Positions 27,301 to 33,552 of a stretch of DNA of 64,000 nt are shown in pieces. The first letter of the stretch is position 1; each line of letters begins with the position of its first letter. The position numbers and the translations under genes were made by a program. Where the stretch lies: contig NZ_BLAJ01000015.1 in NCBI RefSeq assembly GCF_009176305.1, positions 1 to 64,000 of the forward strand, written 5' to 3'. The notes below the pieces were generated by a model. The model was not told where the DNA came from. It worked only from the letters and a program-made list of their open reading frames with translations, and made no database searches. The stretch comes from Martinezella dioscoreae. GTDB taxonomy: Bacteria; Pseudomonadota; Alphaproteobacteria; Rhizobiales; Rhizobiaceae.

Positions 27301-29477
27301 GAGCTCAACATTACGCAGTTGATGCCGTCGGGCAGATCACGTCTCTTTCTTTCGATCCGGCGGGCCAGCCTACAATAGTCTTCTACCAGAGGGATCTCCA
27401 AGGACGTGTAACGAAGATCGGTTCTGAAACCGACCCACTGCGGTGGGCGTGCTATCGCTATACGGCGGATGGCTTGCCGCAAGAGGAAATTCTCAACCCG
27501 TCTGGAACAGCGCCTTTCACGCGTCAATTCCAATACAATTCACTTGATTTGCTGATAGAAACCCGCAGCGAAGTCTTCAATGAAGCACTGAGTTATTGGG
27601 AAACACCAGGCGCGGACGGCACCACCTATTATCAGGGCCAGATCACGAAGGCAGTGTTTTCGCCCGGCCCGGCTGCCCGTTCCGCCGGACTTGTCGTTGA
27701 CGACTGGGAAAACGCCTACGACGCCGCGGGCAATATCTCCGCTGTCGTCAATGCTGATGGAATGCTTCGCTCGATCGGCGGCGTCGACGCGACGATGAGG
27801 TACGACGCCAACGACAACATGCTTTCCGTCGTCGATCGTGGAATAGATCGCAGTTTCACGATAAAGGATGGAACCAACCAGCTCGTCGGCATGACGACAC
27901 CGGACCACGAGGAGATCTATACCTATAGCGCAGGCGGCAACCTTGTCTCGGCCTCAGGCCGTGCATTGGATAGCCTTTCGTACAATCTCGTAAACGGCCT
28001 GGTCTCGTCTGGTGCGATGGCGGATGGCTCGAGTTTTGAGGTTGGCTACGGCGAAGGCGATGAGCGCATCGAGCTGACGCAGCTTTCAGCGGCTGGAGAA
28101 CCCGCGTCGAAAACATCTTATTTGCGCGATGAGAGCGGCAATATTCTCGCGGAAGCAGAGGAAAATGGCGGCTCGATGACATACATCCCCGGGCCGTTTG
28201 GTTTCGTCGCCGTAGTCGACGAGAATCTCTCGACTGGCTTTGTTATTCGCGATCGCCAGAATTCGACGCGGCTTGTCCTGGCTGAGGATGGAACCATCCT
28301 GGCTGGATACGCCTATGACCCCTTTGGCGGCATGTCGCAGACGCCTGTAGGCCCGTGGGCCGAAAATGTCCGCTTCCTGTTCATCGGCCAGGAGTATGAT
28401 GCACGAACGGGATTGTATAACCTCAACGCACGTCTCTACGATCCTATAACCCGACGGTTCCTCTCCCCCGATCCGTTACGTTCAACATCCAGCCCCTACC
28501 CTTACGTCTCGAACATTCCGTTCCAGGCAAGTGACCCCAGCGGCCTGCTCGCGTTCCTCGCCGCGCTCGCGATTGGCGCCATCGTCGGCGCGATTATTGG
28601 TGGTGGGGTAAGCGCAATCACATATGCTGCTCAAAACGACTGGCAGATCAAGGATTGGGGCGAATTCTGGAAGGAAGTTGGCATAGGCGCGGCGGTCGGC
28701 TTCGTGACCGGCGCCTTGGCGGTCGCGACGGGAGGCGGCGCCACCGCGGGATTGGTGAGTGCCGCGGCGCGCGTCGGCGGCCGGGTCGCCACCTTCGCGG
28801 CGACGACAGCGGGCCGGGTCGCGATCGGCACGGCCAGTGGCGCGATCTCGGGCGCGGTTTCAGGCGCCTCGGGGCAAGTCATGGAAAATGCGATTCGCGG
28901 CGAGAAAGGGGCTGACCTGTTCAAGAACGTCGGTTGGGCCACCCTGACTGGCGCCGGCACCGGGGCAATCCTCGGCGGCTTGACGTCAGCCTTTTATTTC
29001 CCTGGACCACGGGGCCCGCGCATCAATGCCGCGGCCGATGGAGACACTTACGCCAATCGTGTTTTGAACGCCGGCAACCTACTCAAAAATCCGAGAGCAC
29101 CGGTTGCCCCAGTGCCAGTCCAGACAAACTCCTACATTACCTGGCGCGATCTGATGAAGCTTGCGCCGCGGGGAACTCCGAATACGTTCAACTCCAACAA
29201 CATGTTTGGTTTGAAATTCAGGTCCAGCAATGTACCTCGCACCGGTGGAGCCGGGCCTGAAACGCATTTCGAGGTGCGTTTTCACAGTCAACAGCCCGGC
29301 CTTGGCGCGGGTATGCGAGGAGGACGCTATTGGACGGCAAAGATAGGCTATGGCACCAGCAATACTCAGTTGAACGCCGGGCGAAACCTCCTGCACGAGG
29401 GCGGCGCCTTTTACAACGTGAACAGCAACAATCTCCCAGAGACACACCTGCGATTTCGCTTCTGGTCCTGGACATAA
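21339..29477 (+). CDS. giant Rhs/Tc-like polymorphic toxin
   Basis: The 2,712-aa protein begins like SpvB/TcB proteins (GDIMVPLAISDMPGLNEISI; ILGLGWSLPRERIVVMGK). YD-repeat-type segments run through the middle and C-terminal half. Two jelly-roll or lectin-like inserts fall near residues 1234-1378 and 1457-1620. The Rhs-associated core lies at about 2305-2403 (YAYDPFGGMSQTPVGP; YDARTGLYNLNARLYDP; DPSGL at 2399-2403). After it come a Gly-zipper/hydrophobic region (2405-2550) and a variable tip (2560-2712) of unknown activity. Rhs/Tc shells encapsulate a C-terminal toxin for delivery into target cells. No signal peptide is visible. GAAAGG precedes the ATG. Confidence 0.9.
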   Translation: MSRNPVNSAAPFQPEVLDGQIGGAGAGTVNKFRGDIMVPLAISDMPGLNEISIKLMAACASNIFRIAKRDNAQAPTSILGLGWSLPRERIVVMGKRSLGIDSGAYAIENNGTLFTLVLLASHLNTYVFATDSLPLWQFTYDPAVESWTVRLPDGSRRLYGGHTTEGNCEFGLAWDGWIGASTTPNGTSYVVAWNLARVENAWGIGLSYVYDVDTLPVGTNLSYTRATYLAKITDDLGQGVELSYLDKERFEWQCPHLYKGEPNTAYQDRYETKFLNRVTEYSNWQSKTAIRVVSFGYDFCNLVDPAEEKYTKRLLTSVESSLNGIAKEPATKFSYNADAGAPAPGALTATLTPAGSKTDYSYKTISLNATSNPLFNKSLTIEPPAGSKGARPYLLPSEGFLAVTWLNSTSGSAAIQIYSFGGAWSKPWSPSSPIAGAFDAEGIVYAQTSTMIALFLPPLSGAAGNNAYLLLLRRDPYQQNVWHMEKRTISLTTKVASVRASLVGGEDFFALSIVGQGRFQIFSYEPTTQSWTDTLFTLAVPNVVVGTDGIRTLVGAISNAGSLSISLYSRGIDRSWSLTGTPISRNGVQWNENYVGSLLNCGPNFGAVTYVDAAGGQLLLLKWNAEGKFAGTYGARAETAHTYVSETIVINGPRVFRYDAGAWKPFTFTDDPNASYVIGDDFAVRTLSVGSPAVAMIRYAPTTGSWVSEQLAEANTILYRPTLAGNIMTCGTKVYRRQADESWSPIADLSTSGDPQSLVNRGSYIIYTEALAAGAKRVVVLLLGDARKVDIAYFDGQIFGGDVAWFTAPACASQRAFATFPKGSNPVAPASLVLHRILNNSLSDEQTDDVIGSLAVDDGFQTTRSDYDYDTASALFDPTGQVVQYPEVQERLIDSAGFATGGRIETHYYNGLPIADDPELDAFHSLVAGREYDTSVYTVEDLQLFQRKIEWQGLRLEHGVASRVELLLPAAMPVIRATKTVDGLLQIFTADAEAGASFDNGVIPLSVFDAFEAAGLPLSPDATVASVVQGISWLINSDNRRFAARFTPSGLIELTSELGRRKEQSYDPQTGSMVTQSTVNREADGTLSTITAQLIYAWTLPEYTDMKATRQLGAVAETRLTNVTHTTTIASSVTTWTNEWEHADAPYDNLAEYAWNGPGAQAPAFDFSNPDANVEWVRNNEVVGRAPTGVALQWRNALGVSSCQILDSQNVRTIASFQNAGTGANRQGAAGQPECTYTGFESYEATGPWSTTNGSLLSDLISTDKAHSGRASLKLSSAAQAPGIEARFALSEGVTRVAFNLWLWNEADSTPGGGIAISFSDSTQRYDIAFEPAFGNWIKLQRALTVPVDATEMLIEFGNAGASTNEFVDDIAIFPLPGSASATVYDVDTLLVTSQIDDNGATTRSYYDEGYHALASTNADGKVIALASGGFSRLPDGNDSFDASAPNCSLNIQSSAGGSFESFTDDKWRTNWTPSPVDGWQVQSATVLSNQLTVVEAGAVRLTTTGTFADEGVACRMRIVPPTEGWRDAIAVRISDVGAIEWSPANGAWRILDGQGAEKTRVAQLELAAAEWIVARYGETLALFIDGKPTIGAALDGKAGHLSVETTEAVGLSVSGLTLLPKPQLALDFLDALSMPFQSQIFDEEGMIASATLKDRLGRSVITTKAARYENGTPGIRKELVSSIDWTTGVMSGDVADYYSGKDDRSNDEGYPYKRVLLEMAPIDRQRAIGSPGKVHAIYPEGNHFTETPTITNVTGDMAQGVSSGLFCGTEIRDADGARTRTFTDDRFSELRRRFLAPPHYGPFERLSARTFDARGQLTTMLPPMVFATGNESYAQSRKTDPLGNILQTYSSDCGETKVIYDKLGQPRFTLIADGVAKGAGGADRIVYLRYDPLGRVFESGTIDHAWDPVALTPLANTDWPTDGKWEANLVWDCLEAGDVADPVNGIGRTVAFRRSQLEANNSWIQLNSYDAAGNLVEIRQTDVKGVRAQHYAVDAVGQITSLSFDPAGQPTIVFYQRDLQGRVTKIGSETDPLRWACYRYTADGLPQEEILNPSGTAPFTRQFQYNSLDLLIETRSEVFNEALSYWETPGADGTTYYQGQITKAVFSPGPAARSAGLVVDDWENAYDAAGNISAVVNADGMLRSIGGVDATMRYDANDNMLSVVDRGIDRSFTIKDGTNQLVGMTTPDHEEIYTYSAGGNLVSASGRALDSLSYNLVNGLVSSGAMADGSSFEVGYGEGDERIELTQLSAAGEPASKTSYLRDESGNILAEAEENGGSMTYIPGPFGFVAVVDENLSTGFVIRDRQNSTRLVLAEDGTILAGYAYDPFGGMSQTPVGPWAENVRFLFIGQEYDARTGLYNLNARLYDPITRRFLSPDPLRSTSSPYPYVSNIPFQASDPSGLLAFLAALAIGAIVGAIIGGGVSAITYAAQNDWQIKDWGEFWKEVGIGAAVGFVTGALAVATGGGATAGLVSAAARVGGRVATFAATTAGRVAIGTASGAISGAVSGASGQVMENAIRGEKGADLFKNVGWATLTGAGTGAILGGLTSAFYFPGPRGPRINAAADGDTYANRVLNAGNLLKNPRAPVAPVPVQTNSYITWRDLMKLAPRGTPNTFNSNNMFGLKFRSSNVPRTGGAGPETHFEVRFHSQQPGLGAGMRGGRYWTAKIGYGTSNTQLNAGRNLLHEGGAFYNVNSNNLPETHLRFRFWSWT

Positions 29478-29540
29478 TCTCGCGGCCTGCACGAATGACT
29501 GCTTTTGGGGTCGCCGCGATCGTACGTGGGCGACAACAAT

Positions 29541-29658
29541 GAAGGCGCAAAGCAGTCGTCCTGCCCTTGGCTGCGACGCTACTTTTTTAAAGACAACAAC
29601 CCACAGCCAACAAAATCGGATCAGTAATAATGTGAAAGGAGTCGAACCGACGATCCCG
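29541..29658 (+). repeat. left copy of a ~115-bp diverged direct repeat
   Basis: This segment aligns with 41075-41187 in the same orientation at roughly 75-80% identity by eye. Both contain GCGCAAAGCAGTC, TTGGCTG, AAAGAC, AACAAC or ACAACC and ATCGGAT blocks, then end in a tRNA-T-arm-like sequence. The two copies bracket 11.5 kb that includes a tyrosine recombinase gene. Confidence 0.65.
29628..29658 (-). repeat. T-arm-like repeat, copy 1
   Basis: Read on the minus strand it gives CGGGATCGTCGGTTCGACTC followed by CTTTCAC, a TPsiC-loop-like sequence without the rest of a tRNA. It is one of six related copies in the window, all on the minus strand and all between or after genes. Confidence 0.5.
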
Positions 29659-29848
29659 TTATTGCAAATTCCTCCTGTAGCAAATTCGTTAGGAAACCGA
29701 ACGAGTTGGCCCGTCTGCAATGTCTGTTTTATCCGCGAAAACGTTCTGGCGAATTTCAGCGTCCATATCGAACAGTTGCGCCCCTGTCTGGTTGAACTCG
29801 TCGAAGAGAGCCATGCCACAAGGGCGGGCAGGCTGTTTCGCAATGAAC

Positions 29849-30985
29849 TCAGAAAAGCCTCGCTATGCCGGTCCATATAATTGCCTTGAGCCAGGCCCAA
29901 GAAATCGATGTAATGGCAATTGCGGCTATCAACGCCATCAGGAAGACTCCAGCGATGCGAACGATACCCCGGATGGGTGCCCACATCGGGCGCCATGCCT
30001 TCGGTCTGTATAGATTCGGATCGCCGTCAAACGTGCTGGGGTGCCGACGCAAAAAGCGATCCCACAACCCTCCAGGGGCGAGGTTGGCCTCTAGTTCCTT
30101 GATTTCGGAACAGCCGCCATGCCCATAGTGCTCATTCATCACGTTGATAACGGCATTGTCACTGAAGCCGCGGCGTGCGCCAGGGCCGGTCCCTGGAATG
30201 AAGTACTGTGCCAACGGAACCGCCCAATCTTTTCCACCGCAATGGCAGAACACGGCCTCAAGTCGGCCTTGAGATATACGGTCTGTCCAATTGTAGTCCG
30301 GACGGATTACAGTGCCTGCGGCTATAACGCGCCCGAATTTCAAGTCATCGAATTCGGTCATTGCAAGCAACTGGACGAACAACTGGCTTCCGAAGCTATG
30401 GAGAATCACATCCGGCGGTTCGGGTATTCGGTTGGCTCTCGCGTATTCGACGGCAGAACGGATGGTGGTTCCGAGCTTTCTTGCAAGTTGCCGATGACGC
30501 CAGCGCACAAGAACACTAAAGCGAATGAGCCCGTATTTGTAAATCAGAACCGGGGCGCTGTACTTGAGCTTATTCCCCATGCGCCAACTGAGGTCCTGCT
30601 GCCACTCACCGTGAGTATTAAAGCCGTGAATCACGACCACCCAAGGAATGTCGCGCGTACCATGAACGCCCAATCGATAGACAGGCTTTCGCCGAACGCC
30701 GCCGTGATCGGCGAAAGCCTCTCCACAGAAGGGACATAGTTCCTCCGTTGCTGCCTCCGCCTCAATCGCTTCGTTGCACGCTGGGCAGCTTAAAATCGCC
30801 CGGCGCTCGATCAGGGCGATATCGGCGGCGGCGTCCAAGAACTCCACAGCCGTCTCCTCGTCGAGACCAAACGAGCGAGCGGAGATTTGAGGATCGATCT
30901 CGGGCGTTGCCCCGCTACTTATTCGAGCAAGTAAAGCATCGACAGCAGTGGTCCCAAACGCCGCACGGAGTTGGTCCACTGTCAT
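29849..30985 (-). CDS. zinc-ribbon alpha/beta hydrolase with C-terminal membrane segment
   Basis: The 378-aa protein has an N-terminal helical part, a zinc-ribbon-like CPAC...CPFC pair (residues 67-88), and an alpha/beta-hydrolase or lipase-like domain. That domain starts at VVVIHGFNTHGEW (120-128), with a likely nucleophile Ser197 in ILHSFGSQLF. A C-terminal hydrophobic segment (about 345-372) probably anchors it in the membrane. Its start overlaps the stop of the upstream 333-aa gene by 4 nt (ATGA type), so the two are translationally coupled. The unusual domain mix, beside an HNH nuclease and an integrase, suggests a defence or signalling role; this is inference. Confidence 0.7.
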   Translation of the reverse strand: MTVDQLRAAFGTTAVDALLARISSGATPEIDPQISARSFGLDEETAVEFLDAAADIALIERRAILSCPACNEAIEAEAATEELCPFCGEAFADHGGVRRKPVYRLGVHGTRDIPWVVVIHGFNTHGEWQQDLSWRMGNKLKYSAPVLIYKYGLIRFSVLVRWRHRQLARKLGTTIRSAVEYARANRIPEPPDVILHSFGSQLFVQLLAMTEFDDLKFGRVIAAGTVIRPDYNWTDRISQGRLEAVFCHCGGKDWAVPLAQYFIPGTGPGARRGFSDNAVINVMNEHYGHGGCSEIKELEANLAPGGLWDRFLRRHPSTFDGDPNLYRPKAWRPMWAPIRGIVRIAGVFLMALIAAIAITSISWAWLKAIIWTGIARLF

Positions 30986-31983
30986 GTGTTAGACCAGACC
31001 ACGCCGAGGACGTGATAGACATCCTCACGCTTGCATTGGACCCAAATGCGTATTCGGCTCTCAATGCCGTACCCTTGCACCTTCACGTTTCGGCTGAGCG
31101 CTGCGTGCTTCTCCTGCAAGAAGTGAAACAGGCCGTCGGCACCGGTGAAACTATTGTCGTCTACGCCGCGCCGAGCTTCCCGAAGAGCCTGGACATCTTC
31201 GATACCACCTTCCGTCAGCGTGGAAACGACATCGACGTGACCTCCATCCGTCATCATTCGAGTCGACTGGACCCGCGTATCGTTCTGAAGAGTCATCTTC
31301 TTGAACGCTTGGCTGAGCTGGATGCGCTCCGGATTTTCGTCAAAAAGTCCAATGTGTTTAAGGTCCTCCTGGACCTGCACGTGGACGGGCCTATGAGCAT
31401 TGCCCTCGGCCGGTAGTTGGATCATCACGGCGCAATATGGGTCAAGGAAGCGCCAAGCAAAGCGCACAACGGAGCGATCGAACCGCTCTCGGTATGCCTT
31501 ATACTTGTAGCGCTCTTCGTCGTCCTCGAATCGCTCGAAGTCCTTAGACGGCGTCCGCTCCCACCCGCCGGCGCCTTTGTGCCAGGCTATGAAAAGATGA
31601 TCGGAGGTCAGCGAAATAGCGCTGAGTTCAAGGTTCTCGGGGAACCCATAGCTGATTGGTGTGTCGATGAGCTTCCCAAAATCCGAGGCAACTAGTTTGT
31701 CCCGGATGTCCGCAGGAGGAAGAGTAGGTGGCTTGAACAAATAGATGTGCTGATTACCCCAGCCTTCGACTTCGGACAGCCAATCTTCAATTATCTGCCT
31801 TGTCAAAGTGCCGGCATCGATCGCGGCCAGGATGTTCTTGGCAAAATCCGCCTTCTTCGTCCCGATCTGTATCTTATGCTTCCGCAGTAGCTCTTTGATG
31901 AACTCATTGCCTTGGGTGACAATGATGGAGCGAACAGCGTCCTTCAGCCGCTGCTTATCCTTCTCTTCATCCGATTTTGACAT
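30982..31983 (-). CDS. uncharacterised protein coupled to the hydrolase gene
   Basis: The 333-aa protein has a Lys/Glu-rich helical N-terminus (about 1-80, including KKADFAKNILAAIDAGTLTR), then an alpha/beta body with WGNQHIYLFKPP, LFIAWHKGAGGWER and a C-terminal strand pair (GYGIESRIRIWVQCKR). I recognise no family. It has no signal peptide or membrane segment. The 4-nt overlap with the downstream hydrolase gene implies a functional pair. Its N-terminal helices could bind DNA or a partner, but nothing in the sequence proves this. Confidence 0.7.
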   Translation of the reverse strand: MSKSDEEKDKQRLKDAVRSIIVTQGNEFIKELLRKHKIQIGTKKADFAKNILAAIDAGTLTRQIIEDWLSEVEGWGNQHIYLFKPPTLPPADIRDKLVASDFGKLIDTPISYGFPENLELSAISLTSDHLFIAWHKGAGGWERTPSKDFERFEDDEERYKYKAYRERFDRSVVRFAWRFLDPYCAVMIQLPAEGNAHRPVHVQVQEDLKHIGLFDENPERIQLSQAFKKMTLQNDTRVQSTRMMTDGGHVDVVSTLTEGGIEDVQALREARRGVDDNSFTGADGLFHFLQEKHAALSRNVKVQGYGIESRIRIWVQCKREDVYHVLGVVWSNT

Positions 31984-32343
31984 ACTATCTATCCCGCAAA
32001 AGACATGACTTCATTCTGTCTGCGGTTGCGTATTTTGTCACGCCTTATTCAATCTATAGTTAAATGGCGGCAGATCTTAATAATGCAAAAATTCTAATTC
32101 GAACTGAGGCGGTCGAACCAGACCTTCGACACTAAACAAAGTCTCAACATATCAGGGAACTGCTTTAAAGCGGACGAGATCGCTGTCGGCGGCTTCACCT
32201 TCGATCTTTTGAAAAATCTCGCGAAGCATCTACTCAAGAAACAGGTCGAGAAATATACCGGTGCTCTAAGCCGTAAACGGGCAGGCTCTCGTTCAATCCC
32301 TGCATTGGAGGATGCTAGACCGATAAACGACTGAAATCCCACG
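31984..32343. other. intergenic, nothing recognised
   Basis: A 90-codon minus frame (32094-32366) lies here but has no family resemblance and overlaps the HNH gene end. AT-rich sequence near 32020-32095 probably holds the promoter of the 333-aa gene. Confidence 0.4.
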
Positions 32344-33255
32344 CTATTGCTTAAAGCAATTCTCACGATGCCACTGAAGAAAATGCGGATGTGGCCACGC
32401 AGACGGCCGTAAGGGTACGATCGCTCTGCCGGTCTTGTTGATCAGTCCTCTTATGCTCTCCGGATCATTCGCCTGTCGCGAGATCAGGATATCGAGGTCA
32501 TCCGAAAGGCTGATGAGGCCGCGATCGAACATCCAGTGCGCCGTGCCTGACAAAGCAATGCCGTTACCGAGGGTGTCAGGTCCGTTCGCCTCCACGGGTC
32601 GAATATGAGCGGCGTCCACTTCGGCGCGCCCGCCACCATTGATGAGTTTCAAGCCGGTGATCGCGCATCGTTTGTCGTAGGCCTGCAAAACGAGCCGACG
32701 AAACAGCCGATCGCGAATAGCGCGGGACGAGAGCTGGATCACACGGCGGCGTTCTTGTTCAAAGATGAACGGTGTTTGAACTGCGTCTTGAAATCCATTT
32801 GTAAGATCAGCCGCTTCAACTCCATCCAGCCGCGGTAGCTCCGGTTCTGGCTCATTGAGGCCGGCCGACAGGATGCGGTTGAAATCCGTAGCGGAAATAG
32901 GCCGCACTGCCGATTGCGCTCTCCCCGAGATCCGTCCGTCATGGTTCAACACGCCGCGCTCGATGACACCATCTGGGCCATTGAACGGAACAGGATTGAT
33001 GAAATCAAGATAACTGCCAGGTTCGATCAGTGCCAGATACATGCCCGCCACTTTCGGGTCCGGGACGACTTGGGCGACCTTGGCGACCGCGAAATAGCCG
33101 CGCGTGGCGGCAACCTTGCGCGGTTCATAATAGATGATCCAATTCCCCACGCAGCCTTGAACACGGCCGAGGTACTGGCTTGGAAACTGATATTGTTCAG
33201 CCGGACTGTCGTCGTAGATCGAGTCCGAACGATGAATGAAAACTCCGAATCCCAT
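32344..33255 (-). CDS. HNH endonuclease with N-terminal PUA/EVE-like region
   Basis: The 303-aa protein ends in an HNH domain of the HNH_2/restriction type. Visible are RLVLQAYDKRCAITGLKLIN, EVDAAHIRPVEANGPDTLGN and a final His/Asp block in GTAHWMFDRGLISLSDD. The N-terminal ~120 residues (YQFPSQYLGRVQGCVGNWII; GYFAVAKVAQVVPDP) resemble the PUA/EVE-like beta barrels that read modified bases in some type IV restriction enzymes; this part is inferred. It lies alone on the minus strand between the hydrolase pair and the integrase. Confidence 0.75.
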   Translation of the reverse strand: MGFGVFIHRSDSIYDDSPAEQYQFPSQYLGRVQGCVGNWIIYYEPRKVAATRGYFAVAKVAQVVPDPKVAGMYLALIEPGSYLDFINPVPFNGPDGVIERGVLNHDGRISGRAQSAVRPISATDFNRILSAGLNEPEPELPRLDGVEAADLTNGFQDAVQTPFIFEQERRRVIQLSSRAIRDRLFRRLVLQAYDKRCAITGLKLINGGGRAEVDAAHIRPVEANGPDTLGNGIALSGTAHWMFDRGLISLSDDLDILISRQANDPESIRGLINKTGRAIVPLRPSAWPHPHFLQWHRENCFKQ

Positions 33256-33552
33256 CCTCGATGCTTAGCACGACAAGATCGGCTTCGGATATGAAGTCTG
33301 TCCCTCGCTCGAAGACAAAATGACCGAAATTGCACGTTTTTAGCGGGAACGCCTTATGGCGCTCCGGGACAACAGCGAGACGTTCGATTGCCGGTGACCT
33401 TGGGCCCCTGCGGCGGCCGTCTGGATCCTATCCATGCTTTGAACGGTGATCTCTGCCACATCCCAAAGGGCCCGATCTTAACCCTTCGCTAACGTTCATT
33501 CCTTAGCAGGCCGTGCCCCGGGGCTGGAATCTTATCTGTAAGGGAAACCTGA

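Larger units (their letters stand above)
29478..29848. other. region downstream of the Rhs gene, no gene recognised
   Basis: About 370 bp containing the left copy of a diverged direct repeat (29541-29658), with its tRNA-T-arm-like end. The short frames here look like nothing known, and no immunity-like gene follows the toxin directly. Confidence 0.45.

Noticed and set aside
29628..29658. true tRNA at the T-arm-like motifs
   Set aside because: No D-arm, anticodon arm or acceptor stem can be folded around any of the six motifs.
29079..29996. 305-codon minus frame opposite the Rhs gene end and the repeat
   Set aside because: It covers antisense toxin sequence, a repeat and the end of another gene; no coherent protein.
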